Under the pieces are notes generated by a model. That model ran no database searches. It had not been told where the DNA came from and saw nothing but the letters and a program-made list of their open reading frames with translations. A DNA stretch of 64,000 nt from Lachnospiraceae bacterium (GTDB lineage Bacteria > Bacillota > Clostridia > Lachnospirales > Lachnospiraceae): assembly GCA_910574185.1 (NCBI GenBank), contig CAJSZQ010000008.1, positions 62,001-126,000 on the forward strand, written 5' to 3'. Numbering within the stretch: position 1 is the first letter of the stretch; each line of letters starts with the position of its first letter. The position numbers and the translations under genes are program-made. Positions 17,175 to 25,687 of this stretch are shown here, in pieces.

Positions 17175-18221
17175 ATGAAAGAAATAGGAAAAGAGATTAA
17201 GACAGCCCTGCTTACTGGCGTGTCTTATATGCTGCCTTTTGTTGTAGCAGGCGGTATTCTGGTTGCAATAGGATTTGCAGGAGGCGGAGCCGTAGCGGTA
17301 ACACAGTCTGAGACAGGTTTCTGGAGCAGGATATTCTGGTGGGGCAAAGATGCGTTTGCACTGATGGTTCCGATTTTCTGTGCATATGTAGCATATTCAA
17401 TTGGTGATAAGCCGGCGCTGGCAGCAGGTCTTGTGGCAGGATGTCTCTGTGATGATATTGGCGGAGGATTCCTTGCAGCAATCGTTGCCGGTATTATTGC
17501 CGGATATATTGTAAATGCACTGAAAAAGATTCCGGTACCGGCTTCGCTCCGCTCTTTACTGCCGACAGTTATTATTCCGACATTATCTGTACTGGCAATG
17601 GGCTTTATTGTGGAGATTGTTATCGGAAAACCATTTGCAGCGCTCAACGAAGCAATGCTTGGATTTATCAGCGGACTGGACGGCAGCTCAATCATTATTC
17701 TTGGACTTATTCAGGGAGCGATGCTTGGATTTGACCTTGGCGGACCTGTGAATAAAGCGGCATACGCGTTTGCGTGCGCTACCTTAGAAGCCGGTAACTA
17801 TGCCCCTATGGCAGCCAATTTCGTAGCGTCTATGGCTCCGCCGCTTGCAATCGCGGCAGCTATGTGTATTGCGAAAAAGAAATTTACCGCGGCTGAGAAA
17901 TCTTCTACGGCAGGATGTTTTATCGGAGCAGCAGCAATGATTTCAGAGTATGCAATTCCATTTGCAGCTGGAAATCCACTGTTGTATGTGCCAAGCTTCA
18001 TGGCGGGCTCGGCTGTGTCTGCAACCTGTTCCTATCTGTTTGGTTGTACGATTCAGGCGCCTCATGGCGGAGTGTTTATGTTTGGACTCTGCAATAAGCC
18101 GATTATGCTGATTCTGGCGCTTCTTATCGGAGCGGCCGTATCTACGGCTATTATTCTTGCATTCAAGAAGGAGCCGTCGGCAGAGGAAGAAGAAGTTGAA
18201 CGCATCAGCGTGACAGAGTAA
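17175..18221 (+). CDS. PTS EIIC permease, fructose family
   Basis: This 348-residue membrane protein has about nine hydrophobic segments and the fructose-family signature GAMLGFDLGGPVNKAA near the middle. It forms the sugar channel. ATG 17175 is preferred because GGAGG falls 8 bases before it; the ATG at 17160 overlaps that site. With the preceding EIIA and EIIB it makes a complete three-protein PTS. The substrate is unknown. The aldolase partner suggests a ketose imported as the 1-phosphate. Confidence 0.9.
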   Translation: MKEIGKEIKTALLTGVSYMLPFVVAGGILVAIGFAGGGAVAVTQSETGFWSRIFWWGKDAFALMVPIFCAYVAYSIGDKPALAAGLVAGCLCDDIGGGFLAAIVAGIIAGYIVNALKKIPVPASLRSLLPTVIIPTLSVLAMGFIVEIVIGKPFAALNEAMLGFISGLDGSSIIILGLIQGAMLGFDLGGPVNKAAYAFACATLEAGNYAPMAANFVASMAPPLAIAAAMCIAKKKFTAAEKSSTAGCFIGAAAMISEYAIPFAAGNPLLYVPSFMAGSAVSATCSYLFGCTIQAPHGGVFMFGLCNKPIMLILALLIGAAVSTAIILAFKKEPSAEEEEVERISVTE

Positions 18222-18253
18222 TTCAAAGAACCTCTCTGAATGAGAGACAGCGA

Positions 18254-18297
18254 TGCTTCATTCGGTCGGCGAAGTTATGAACCGACTGGATGAAGCA
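18254..18297 (+). promoter_or_regulatory. Long hairpin between PTS EIIC and cupin genes
   Basis: TGCTTCATTCGGTCGG and CCGACTGGATGAAGCA pair over 16 bp with two mismatches or wobbles and a short loop. There is no T-tract, so it may stabilise or process the mRNA rather than terminate it. Confidence 0.5.
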
Positions 18298-18351
18298 GTA
18301 TAAGAAACAGTATTTTATACATAGAAAAGATTGGTATGGAGGAGTATTATT

Positions 18352-19266
18352 ATGGCTAAATTAATGGAGATTATGGGACATTTCCCATTCGAGCCAGATG
18401 AAAAAAGACCGATGCTGATTCGGAAAGAGGATTATTCAACAGCTCTTTATCCGCCGAATAACGCGTTTACATCGGATAATACATTTACGTTAATTACGAC
18501 GGATACCTTTATGCTGGGTATTTACGAGCTGGGGCCGGGAGGCGTGTTTGCGCCGCTTGATATTCATCCGGGAGATGAATCCTATTATATTCTGGACGGT
18601 CCGGTTCTTCAGAGAAGCGGAAACGGACAGTTTGCTTATCTTGAGACGGGAGAAGGATTGTGGATGCCGGAAGGGGCATGGCACTGCTGTCATAACTTCT
18701 CGGACCATAAGGCGAGGATTCTGTACTTCATTACTCCGAAGGCATGGAGCGAATCTATTCCGCCGGCAGTAATTCCAACGGAAGAGGAGACTAAGTTCTA
18801 TAAGGGGCCGAATAACGCGAATCTGCCGGATATGAGAGAACATATTCAGGATATTTCCCGTCAGGGATGCACCGATGATATCGGTCATTTCCCGGTTGAC
18901 CCAGAGGGGCCAAGAAAGACGGGAGCGGTATATGCGGTGCGTGATTTTGAGAAACTGAACAATATCCATGGAACAAAACACCCGATGCTGATGAGATTTA
19001 TTACATCCAATGATTACGGTCACTTCGGAGAATTTATCCTTCCGGCGGGCGGTTATGGACCGAGATGTTCCGATCCGGATTCCCATAAGGGAGACGGCGC
19101 GCTCTACTGTGTAGAGGGGCCGGTAACGGTTAATCTTACAAAGCTTCAGGAATCATTCGTGGTAGAAGAAGGAAACTGCTTCTTCCTGCCGGCCGGTACA
19201 GAGTATCAACTGGTTAATTTTGAAGGAAAGCCGGTAAAAATGATTTTCGCGGTTACAGAATTATAA
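18352..19266 (+). CDS. Tandem cupin-domain protein
   Basis: This 304-residue protein has two cupin folds. The first has DIHPGDESYYILDGP at about 67-81 and a downstream histidine pair (WHCCH). The second has DSHKGDGALYCVEGP at about 243-257. These resemble metal-binding cupin motifs. ATG 18352 follows GGAGGAG; an in-frame TTG at 18331 is less likely. It ends the aldolase-PTS operon. Double cupins include dioxygenases and sugar isomerases; a role in isomerising or binding the PTS sugar is only an inference. Confidence 0.6.
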   Translation: MAKLMEIMGHFPFEPDEKRPMLIRKEDYSTALYPPNNAFTSDNTFTLITTDTFMLGIYELGPGGVFAPLDIHPGDESYYILDGPVLQRSGNGQFAYLETGEGLWMPEGAWHCCHNFSDHKARILYFITPKAWSESIPPAVIPTEEETKFYKGPNNANLPDMREHIQDISRQGCTDDIGHFPVDPEGPRKTGAVYAVRDFEKLNNIHGTKHPMLMRFITSNDYGHFGEFILPAGGYGPRCSDPDSHKGDGALYCVEGPVTVNLTKLQESFVVEEGNCFFLPAGTEYQLVNFEGKPVKMIFAVTEL

Positions 19267-19273
19267 TTGCGGC

Positions 19274-19351
19274 GTTACTGTTCACGCGTCGCTTGTCAGA
19301 CGCGGATTAAATCAGGAGCATGTCTCTAAGCAGACGGAGTGAACAGTAACC
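19274..19351. mobile_element. Short family B element
   Basis: The element begins GTTACTGTTCAC and ends GTGAACAGTAACC. It is bounded by ATTGCGGC (19266-19273) and ATTGCGAC (19352-19359), a 7/8 direct repeat. It contains one arm of the hairpin seen at 1645-1822 (GAGCATGTCTC...GCAGAC). Confidence 0.75.
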
Positions 19352-19368
19352 ATTGCGACTCACAATCA

Positions 19369-19511
19369 GTAACAGTTCAGCCTGGAACTTTGCACTTGCT
19401 GCAAAGTTCGTGAGAATGTGTAAATTTGGCCAAGAGGGAATCTGTCCATCGCCGCAGGCGATTTGGAATGGGCAGATTCCGTAACAGCGAAGCCAGAGGC
19501 TGAACTGTTAC
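19369..19511. mobile_element. Family A MITE-like element, subtype 2
   Basis: The ends are GTAACAGTTCAGCC and GGCTGAACTGTTAC, bounded by a perfect 8-bp direct repeat CACAATCA (19361-19368 and 19512-19519). The interior matches the copy at 56134-56276 (GCCAAGAGGGAATC, GGCGATTTGGAATGGGC) and differs from the copies at 102 and 32419, so two subtypes exist. Confidence 0.85.
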
Positions 19512-19541
19512 CACAATCAGTAAATTAATTCTGTAAATATC

Positions 19542-19570
19542 TTGACAAGAGTGAGCGGATATGTTATTTT
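19542..19570 (+). promoter_or_regulatory. rplJL promoter
   Basis: TTGACA and TATTTT are 17 bases apart, directly upstream of the L10 leader. The -10 is imperfect but the -35 is consensus. Confidence 0.65.
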
Positions 19571-19576
19571 TGTAAA

Positions 19577-19636
19577 AGACTGCCGAAGACAGCAGGTGCT
19601 TAAGAAGCGTAAGTATGAGAACGCCTGCCGAGGAAG
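19577..19636 (+). ncRNA. Ribosomal protein L10 leader
   Basis: The segment AGACTGCCGAAGACAGCAGG, followed by GTGCTTAAG...GAACGCCTGCCGAGG, matches the conserved L10(L12)4-binding leader found upstream of rplJ in Firmicutes. L10 binding favours the downstream terminator and so represses rplJL. Confidence 0.88.
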
Positions 19637-19659
19637 AATAGATTTGATACGAATTATAC

Positions 19660-19693
19660 TTTGTGAAACGGTCGAATGGCCATGGGGTATGCC
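19660..19693 (+). repeat. Family C repeat unit inside the L10 leader
   Basis: TTTGTGAAACGGTCGAATGG followed by CCATGGGGTATGCC resembles the family C unit (CCTTGTGAAACGGCCGAATG...) seen in tandem at 23432-23523 and at 52595-52674. It lies between the L10 aptamer and the terminator. Confidence 0.55.
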
Positions 19694-19743
19694 TATGGGT
19701 ATACTTGAAGAAGTGTGAAGATTCGGTATTATATGAATTTATG

Positions 19744-19776
19744 AACCTCTATGTCTTCTGACATAGAGGTTTTATT
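19744..19776 (+). terminator. L10-leader attenuator terminator
   Basis: AACCTCTATGTC and GACATAGAGGTT form a perfect 12-bp stem with loop TTCT, followed by TTATTATAT, 50 bases upstream of rplJ. It is the switchable terminator of the leader. Confidence 0.85.
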
Positions 19777-19826
19777 ATATCTATCGGCGGTGTATGAATT
19801 AAAATCTATAAGGAGGTGCACCATTC

Positions 19827-20357
19827 GTGGCAAAAGTTGAATTGAAACAACCTATCGTACAGGCTATTGTAAACGATATAGAAGGCGCGCAGTCAATTGT
19901 TCTGGTTGACTACCGCGGACTGACGGTTGCTCAGGATACAGCTCTTCGTAAAGAGCTGAGAGAAGCCGGAATAGTTTACAAAGTTTGTAAGAACACAATG
20001 ATGAAGAGAGCTTTTGAAGGTACAGATTTTGCTCAGTTAGACGAGTATCTGGAAGGTCCAAGCGCTATTGCGATTTCCAAAGAAGATGCGACGGCGCCGG
20101 CAAGAATCCTTGCAAAGTTTGCGAAAGATGCGAAGGCTCTTGAGTTAAAGGCCGGTGTGGTTGAAGGCGAGAAGTATGACGCGGCAGGTCTTGCAGAGCT
20201 GGCGAAGATTCCTTCAAGAGAAGAGCTTATTTCCAGATTACTTGGAAGTATGCAGTCGCCGATTACCAATCTTGCTCGTGTTCTCAATCAGATTGCAGAA
20301 AAGGGCGGAGCGGCAAACTGTTCGCCGGCAGCCGAGGAAGCTCCGGCAGAAGCGTAG
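19827..20357 (+). CDS. rplJ: 50S ribosomal protein L10
   Basis: This 176-residue protein has the L10 N-terminal domain (VDYRGLTVAQDTALRKELR, about 29-47; KVCKNTMMKRAFEGT) and a C-terminal helix that anchors L7/L12 dimers. It starts at GTG 19827, with AAGGAGGTG upstream. It is the sensor in its own leader feedback. Separation from rplA by a catabolic block is unusual. Confidence 0.96.
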   Translation: MAKVELKQPIVQAIVNDIEGAQSIVLVDYRGLTVAQDTALRKELREAGIVYKVCKNTMMKRAFEGTDFAQLDEYLEGPSAIAISKEDATAPARILAKFAKDAKALELKAGVVEGEKYDAAGLAELAKIPSREELISRLLGSMQSPITNLARVLNQIAEKGGAANCSPAAEEAPAEA

Positions 20358-20420
20358 TGTGTTTAGCGGAATTTATTGTTAAAGTAGACAGAGAAATGAA
20401 TAAAAATGGAGGAAAATATA

Positions 20421-20795
20421 ATGGCAAAGTTAACAACGGCTGAATTTATTGATGCTATCAAAGAGTTATCAGTATTAGAGTTGAATGATTTAGTAAAAGC
20501 ATGTGAAGAAGAATTTGGTGTATCTGCAGCAGCAGGCGTAGTAGTTGCAGCAGCAGGCGGAGATGCTCCGGCAGCAGAAGAGAAAGATGAGTTTGATGTA
20601 GAGTTAGTATCTGCAGGCGCATCTAAGGTTAAAGTTATCAAGGTTGTTCGTGAGATTACCGGTCTTGGTCTGAAGGAAGCAAAGGCTCTGGTAGACGGCG
20701 CGCCGAAGGTAGTAAAAGAAGCCGTATCCAAGGCAGAGGCTGAGGAAATCAAGGCTAAGCTGGAAGGCGAAGGCGCAGAGGTTAATCTGAAATAA
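20421..20795 (+). CDS. rplL: 50S ribosomal protein L7/L12
   Basis: This 124-residue stalk protein has an N-terminal dimerisation domain, an alanine-rich hinge (about 39-57) and the C-terminal factor-binding domain ([20 protein letters not shown]). It recruits translation GTPases. ATG 20421 follows GGAGG; the in-frame ATG at 20406 overlaps the ribosome site. A strong terminator ends the rplJL transcript. Confidence 0.97.
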   Translation: MAKLTTAEFIDAIKELSVLELNDLVKACEEEFGVSAAAGVVVAAAGGDAPAAEEKDEFDVELVSAGASKVKVIKVVREITGLGLKEAKALVDGAPKVVKEAVSKAEAEEIKAKLEGEGAEVNLK

Positions 20796-20840
20796 TTTAC
20801 AGCAGGATTAATTAAAGTAAAAAGTTTCGTCTAAAGTAAG

Positions 20841-20893
20841 CTGACCTCCAAAAGTTAGAGTAATATCTAACGATTGGAGGTCAGTTATTTTTC
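20841..20893 (+). terminator. Terminator after rplL
   Basis: CTGACCTCCAA and TTGGAGGTCAG form an 11-bp stem, with an inner GTTAGA/TCTAAC stem and then TTATTTTTCT. It separates rplL from the convergent small membrane protein gene. Confidence 0.85.
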
Positions 20894-20902
20894 TGCAATT
20901 CT

Positions 20903-21079
20903 TTATTTTTTTTCATTCTTGGTCCATGCATGATAAATTAATATAGCGAAAGGTACTGACACTATCGTTACGAATATCTGCTCCAAATGAATGCCCTTCA
21001 TATTGCAGAATATATGGATTGCCATGGAAACAATCAGTACGATTGCCGCAGAGCCAACTCCTTTAAAAAAATTCGTCAT
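20903..21079 (-). CDS. Small two-helix membrane protein
   Basis: A 58-codon frame on the minus strand begins ATG ACG AAT TTT at 21079 and ends TAA at 20903. GGAAGGAG lies upstream of the start. The product has a hydrophobic segment at about 9-25, a short polar link (CNMKGIHLEQ), a second hydrophobic segment at about 35-50, and a lysine-rich tail (TKNEKK), so it should sit in the membrane as a hairpin. It is divergent from the sensor kinase gene. It does not look like an AgrD peptide precursor. Function unknown. Confidence 0.65.
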   Translation of the reverse strand: MTNFFKGVGSAAIVLIVSMAIHIFCNMKGIHLEQIFVTIVSVPFAILIYHAWTKNEKK

Positions 21080-21305
21080 AACTTCCTATCTCCTTCCAAA
21101 ACAAATATTTTTACTGCAAGATAGTGTACCAGAGTAAATAGCCGTTTTCTCAAAACAGTCATAAAATGCTTCGTTCCGTAAATAAGCGCTTTTTTTATAG
21201 ACAAAGCGCACATTTATTCATCATTTTCGCAGAGCAACGCTTGATACAAAGAATCACATACCGTATAATCAAGGAAGTAAACCCCGAAAGGAGAACGATA
21301 TTGAA

Positions 21306-22601
21306 ATGCTAGTAACTTTTTTTCAGCTTTCTCTTGCCATTCGTAATGTGTGGCCCAAATGTATGAGTTTAAAAGCGTTTGCTGCGCTTTATATACTGCT
21401 GTTGCTTGCCGGAATGCCCGTAACGCTTCTGTCCTGTATTCCATATGGTTTGTTCGGTATTCTGGCGGCAGTTTGTATTTATGGATTGGCGGCTTACCGG
21501 GATACCGCATCCCAGAATATTTGTATGGGCATGATTGGATGTGTGCTTGCCGTCGTGACAGATAATTTGTTGACGATTCTTTTGCATATGCTGATTCCAC
21601 TGTCTTTCATCAATCAGAAGTATGTTTCTTTTGGCGTCAGGCTGATTCACATTTTGCTGTTTTATTATATTACGCTGTTTTGCGGCAGGGCGCTTAAAAA
21701 ATTATTGCTGTCTGGGAAAGGTATTTTACGCTTTCAGCAGACGTGGTATTTGATTGACGCCGCAGTACTGCTCCTTATCACCATCTATCTGTTCGATAAT
21801 TTAATTCCGGGACAAAATGGTTCTGTCGGCAAAATGATATATAATAATGTTTTACATATTTCAGGATATCTGCTTGTTATGCTTTTTCTGCTACTGGCTA
21901 TGCGCCGTTCTTATCAGGAGCAAATACAGACAGAGGCAAAGAAGAAAGCTTTGCAGGATTTACAGGATTACACGCACAATTTAGAAGATATGTATAACAG
22001 CCTGCGCTCTTTCAAGCACGATTACGTTAATATTCTGCTCTCTTTATCCGGCTATATTGAAAATTGCGGCATGGAGGAGTTAAAGGAATTTTTTGAAAAC
22101 AAAATCTTTCCAACAAAGAATCTGATTGACCAGGGTGATTACAAGCTCAATCAGCTTAGCAACGTCGGTGTGCTGGAAATCAAAAGCCTGCTTTCCGTAA
22201 AAATGATTTACGCTCATGAGTCGGGGATTGACGTTACGATTGATATTCCCGACAGAGTGGACAGTTTTCTAATCGACACCGTAGACCTTGCCAGGATACT
22301 GGGAATCTTTTTAGACAATGCGATTGAAGCCGCGTTGGAGACCGGGCGTCCTCAAATTGGTTTGAATATCATTCAGAATCAGGGCGGTGTGTCGATTATC
22401 ATAAGCAACAGCGTTGGGGATAACAACGTGGCGCTGCATAAGTTAAAGCAAAAAGGCTTTAGTACAAAGATTGGACATCAGGGAATCGGGCTTTCCAACG
22501 TTCAAAAAATTATTAGTTCTTATGACAATGTGCTGCATGAAACAACAATGCAATGCGGTTGTTTCACGCAGCATATGGAACTTATTGCCGAAAAGGAGTG
22601 A
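21306..22601 (+). CDS. Agr-type sensor histidine kinase (GHKL)
   Basis: This 431-residue membrane kinase has about six helices in residues 1-205, then a dimerisation region with His238 in FKHDYVNILL and a GHKL ATPase domain (IFLDNAIEAALE near 337-348; GIGLSNVQKI near 396-405). This is the AgrC/ComD/CitA-like architecture, usually sensing peptides. AAAGGAG lies 12 bases before the ATG. It is followed 6 bases later by a LytTR regulator. No agrB or agrD is visible. The product of the divergent small gene could be a partner, but that is speculation. Confidence 0.87.
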   Translation: MLVTFFQLSLAIRNVWPKCMSLKAFAALYILLLLAGMPVTLLSCIPYGLFGILAAVCIYGLAAYRDTASQNICMGMIGCVLAVVTDNLLTILLHMLIPLSFINQKYVSFGVRLIHILLFYYITLFCGRALKKLLLSGKGILRFQQTWYLIDAAVLLLITIYLFDNLIPGQNGSVGKMIYNNVLHISGYLLVMLFLLLAMRRSYQEQIQTEAKKKALQDLQDYTHNLEDMYNSLRSFKHDYVNILLSLSGYIENCGMEELKEFFENKIFPTKNLIDQGDYKLNQLSNVGVLEIKSLLSVKMIYAHESGIDVTIDIPDRVDSFLIDTVDLARILGIFLDNAIEAALETGRPQIGLNIIQNQGGVSIIISNSVGDNNVALHKLKQKGFSTKIGHQGIGLSNVQKIISSYDNVLHETTMQCGCFTQHMELIAEKE

Positions 22602-22607
22602 CATCAT

Positions 22608-23327
22608 ATGCTGAACATTTTTGTGTGCGAGGATAATGCCGCACAGCGGCGAACTATCGTGCAAATCATTCAAAATACCATGTTGATAGAAGAATTGGAT
22701 ATGCGGCTTGTTTTAGATACAGGAGACCCGTATGCGCTGCTTAATAAGGTGAAGACCAGTCAGAACACAGGTATTTATTTTCTTGATATCGACTTAAACA
22801 GCAGCATAAACGGAATGAAGCTGGCGCAGCAAATCAGATTATTTGATCCACGTGGTTTCATTATATTTATAACCGCCCATTCCGAACTAAGCTATATGAC
22901 CTTTCAATATCGGGTGGAGGCAATGGACTTTGTATTAAAAGACAATCCTGCAGAAGTGAAAGTGAAAATCAGAGAATGTCTGTTACATGCAATGGAACGC
23001 TATACGCTTCAGACCAACAAGACGCATAAGGTCTATACTGCCCAAATCGGCGGACGAAAAATCAGCGTAGATTATGATGATATTTTTTTCTTTGAAACTT
23101 CCAGTAATATTCATAAAGTCATTCTTCATGCGAAAGACCGTCAAATTGAATTTTCAGGTACTATGAAAGAACTTACAAGCACATTAGGCGATAACTTTGT
23201 GCGCTGCCATCGGTCATTTCTGGTAAATAAAGCGAACATAAAAGAAATAGACGCTAAAAACCGAATCATCTATTTTAACAATGGGGAAACCTGCCTGATG
23301 TCCACACGCATGATGAAAGGACTCTGA
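22608..23327 (+). CDS. LytTR-family response regulator (AgrA-like)
   Basis: This 239-residue regulator has a receiver domain with Glu8-Asp9 and the phospho-acceptor Asp60 (YFLDID), then a LytTR DNA-binding domain at about 140-237 (FFFETSSNIHKVILHAK; FVRCHRSFLVN). It pairs with the kinase just upstream. LytTR proteins bind direct repeats at promoters; none was identified with confidence in the intergenic regions here. Confidence 0.9.
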   Translation: MLNIFVCEDNAAQRRTIVQIIQNTMLIEELDMRLVLDTGDPYALLNKVKTSQNTGIYFLDIDLNSSINGMKLAQQIRLFDPRGFIIFITAHSELSYMTFQYRVEAMDFVLKDNPAEVKVKIRECLLHAMERYTLQTNKTHKVYTAQIGGRKISVDYDDIFFFETSSNIHKVILHAKDRQIEFSGTMKELTSTLGDNFVRCHRSFLVNKANIKEIDAKNRIIYFNNGETCLMSTRMMKGL

Positions 23328-23331
23328 AAGC

Positions 23332-23363
23332 GTAACAGTGAAACCGGAAGGCTGAACTGTTAC
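23332..23363. mobile_element. Family A end fragment
   Basis: GTAACAGTGAAACCGGAAGG followed by CTGAACTGTTAC matches the right end of family A elements. No flanking direct repeat was found, so this is probably a decayed or deleted copy. Confidence 0.6.
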
Positions 23364-23431
23364 AATTATCGCGGAAAATCTTGTAGAAATTATAGTAATT
23401 CCTGTAGATTCTTGGTAAAATTTAAAAGGTG

Positions 23432-23523
23432 AACCTTGTGAAACGGCCGAATGGCCATATGGGGCGCCTGGAAGGTAAACCTTGTGAAACGGCCGAATGG
23501 CCATACGGGGTGCCTGGAAGGTT
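23432..23523. repeat. Family C tandem repeat, two 46-bp units
   Basis: Two near-identical units of 46 bp start at 23432 and 23478, each with AACCTTGTGAAACGGCCGAA and GGCCAT...GGGG.GCCTGGAAGG. They differ at a few bases. They lie between the response regulator and the phosphate symporter gene. They are GC-rich and partly palindromic, with no coding role seen. Confidence 0.8.
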
Positions 23524-23597
23524 TATATTTTGTTGATGGAGCACCCGGAGGATGGGCCGGCAACTATATTTTTCAAGGAATGTATAGGTGAATAGAT

Positions 23598-25391
23598 ATG
23601 GACATTTTTGATAGTATTACACTGTTGGGCGGACTTGCGATGTTCCTGTATGGAATGCGTCTGATGGGAGACGGATTAAAGGCTGGTTCTTCAGGTACGC
23701 TCAAGAAGGCTATGGAGAAGGCAACCAATACTCCGGTGAAGGCCTTTTTGCTGGGCCTTGTGATGACGGCTATTATTCAGTCGTCAACGGCGACGATTGT
23801 AATTACCTCAGGTCTCGTGGGGGCGGGAATCATTTCTCTGCGTCAGTCTCTGGGCGTTGTCATTGGCGCGAATGTAGGTACGACGATTACCGGTCAGATT
23901 ATAAGACTTCTGGATTTAAATTCTGACGGGACTTTTATTCTGCGTTTTTTTAATCCGTCGACACTGGCGCCGCTGGCTCTGATTGTCGGAATTATAATAA
24001 TTATGGGTGTGAAATTCAAGGATTCAGATAATATTGGTCAGATTATTATTGGATTTGGCGTTCTCTTTTCGGGCCTCCTGAATATGACGGATGCGGTGAG
24101 CGCCCTGACGGAAAGCGGAATTGTAGAGAAGCTTTTTGCCGGACTGGGGAATAATCCGTTGATTGCATATGCAGTGGGAGCCGGAGTGGCGTTTGTGTTG
24201 CAGAGTTCGTCTGCGACGATTGGTATTCTGCAAGCGTTTTCTACCTCCGGACAGTTAACCTTTAGCGCAATCTACGCGGTGCTGGTAGGTATTTACCTGG
24301 GCGACTGTGTGACAACTGCGATTGTCTGTAATATCGGAGCAAAGCCGGATGCAAAACGTGTAGGTATGGTGAATATTTTATTTAATCTCTGTAAATCTGC
24401 GCTGATTCTTGTGGTTGTGACTGTAATACATAAGATTGGACTTCTGGATGGGATGTGGAATTGTACCATCTATTCAGGAGGAATTGCGAATACTAATACA
24501 GTATTTAATCTGGCATGCGCCGTTCTATTGCTTCCGTTAGTAGGTGTTTTTGAGAAATTCAGTTATAGGATTGTGAAAGAAGAACCGGTTCCGGCCGGGA
24601 AGTATGACGAGATGCTGGACGCTCTTAACCCAATATTTATCGATACGCCGGCTCTTGCCTTTGGACGCTGTTATGAGCTGCTTCTGGAGATGTGCGGGCT
24701 GGCCAGAAGGAATATCAATCTGGCTTTTGGGCTTTTTAATAAATATGACGAAAGGGCTGTCCGGCAGATTGAAGAGGATGAGGATTATATTGATATTATG
24801 GCGGACCGGATAAGCAATTATCTGGTGCAGATTTCCGCGAAGATTACGCTGCCTTATCATGTGGAGATTATGAATTATTATTTTTCTGCAGTCACAGAGT
24901 TTGAGCGGCTGGGGGACCATGCTGTGAATATAGTTAAGATAGCGAAAGAGATGAAGGAAAATGATAATGTATTTTCTGGAGATGCGCTGGAAGAGCTGTC
25001 CGTACTGAAAGAGCTGCTTGAGCGGATTCTGGATTATACGGCGGAAGCGTTTCGCAAGCAGAATCAGACGGCGGCGCATCAGATTGAACCGCTGGAGGAA
25101 ATTGTAGATGAGATGGTAATTGTTTTAAGGGACAATCATTTAGAGCGGATCCGCAGCAGGGAATGCGACGTATTTAACGGAACAGAATTTTTCAATCTTC
25201 TTACTGAGGCGGAACGTATCTCAGACGTATGCTCAAATATGGGCGTGGCTACTGTGGCCAGAGCGAATCCGGAGATTAAGCATCAGGTGCATGATTATGT
25301 GTCTATGCTGCATTCCGGCAGGGATGAGGAATTTAATCGCAATTATGAAGAAGCACATAAGCTTTATTTTGAACTTTTACACAAACTGTGA
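23598..25391 (+). CDS. Na/Pi cotransporter family protein with PhoU domain
   Basis: This 597-residue protein has an N-terminal membrane part (about 1-315) with the duplicated QSS motifs QSSTAT (about 61-66) and QSSSAT (about 202-207) typical of sodium-phosphate symporters of the NptA/YjbB type. A soluble PhoU-like helical domain fills about 340-597. It imports or balances phosphate using the sodium gradient. It stands alone, with repeats before it and a terminator after it. Confidence 0.9.
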   Translation: MDIFDSITLLGGLAMFLYGMRLMGDGLKAGSSGTLKKAMEKATNTPVKAFLLGLVMTAIIQSSTATIVITSGLVGAGIISLRQSLGVVIGANVGTTITGQIIRLLDLNSDGTFILRFFNPSTLAPLALIVGIIIIMGVKFKDSDNIGQIIIGFGVLFSGLLNMTDAVSALTESGIVEKLFAGLGNNPLIAYAVGAGVAFVLQSSSATIGILQAFSTSGQLTFSAIYAVLVGIYLGDCVTTAIVCNIGAKPDAKRVGMVNILFNLCKSALILVVVTVIHKIGLLDGMWNCTIYSGGIANTNTVFNLACAVLLLPLVGVFEKFSYRIVKEEPVPAGKYDEMLDALNPIFIDTPALAFGRCYELLLEMCGLARRNINLAFGLFNKYDERAVRQIEEDEDYIDIMADRISNYLVQISAKITLPYHVEIMNYYFSAVTEFERLGDHAVNIVKIAKEMKENDNVFSGDALEELSVLKELLERILDYTAEAFRKQNQTAAHQIEPLEEIVDEMVIVLRDNHLERIRSRECDVFNGTEFFNLLTEAERISDVCSNMGVATVARANPEIKHQVHDYVSMLHSGRDEEFNRNYEEAHKLYFELLHKL

Positions 25392-25462
25392 CGAACAGAA
25401 ATTTCCCAAACACGCTCTAGAAGATAGATTGAGAACAAGATAAAAAAGAATAAGTTGAAAAT

Positions 25463-25491
25463 GCGGTTTCCATGAAATGGAGCCGCTTTTT
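25463..25491 (+). terminator. Terminator after the Na/Pi symporter
   Basis: GCGGTTTCCAT and ATGGAGCCGC pair, with G-T wobbles and one bulge, around the loop GAA, followed by TTTTTG. Confidence 0.75.
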
Positions 25492-25614
25492 GTTATATTG
25501 GGGAACTTCGTCTGAATCTGGCGGGGAATTTATGGAGTAATCAGGAGAAAAAATGTCAAAATATTTTTGCCAAAATAGAAACTATGATAAATAGCTATTA
25601 AGTCCGTATTAACC

Positions 25615-25620
25615 TATAAT
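25615..25620 (+). promoter_or_regulatory. -10 box of the polyol PTS promoter
   Basis: A consensus TATAAT lies 68 bases before the PTS start without a recognisable -35, as expected of a promoter that needs an activator such as the MtlR-type protein encoded next. An AAACGTTT palindrome follows at 25635-25642. Confidence 0.35.
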
Positions 25621-25687
25621 TAAAGCATAAGATAAACGTTTGTCGGAGGAACAGAAAACTTAAGAGAGAAGGCTTGAGGAGGTATTT

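Noticed and set aside
23214..23504. Open frame on the minus strand reading MAIRPFHK... across the family C tandem units
   Set aside because: It is a translation of repeat DNA; the same motif appears at 52382-52657 from another copy of the repeat, and no ribosome site or conserved domain is present.
25630..25645. Catabolite-repression (cre) site near the polyol PTS promoter (ATAAACGTTTGT)
   Set aside because: It is palindromic but lacks the TG...CA frame and spacing of the cre consensus.
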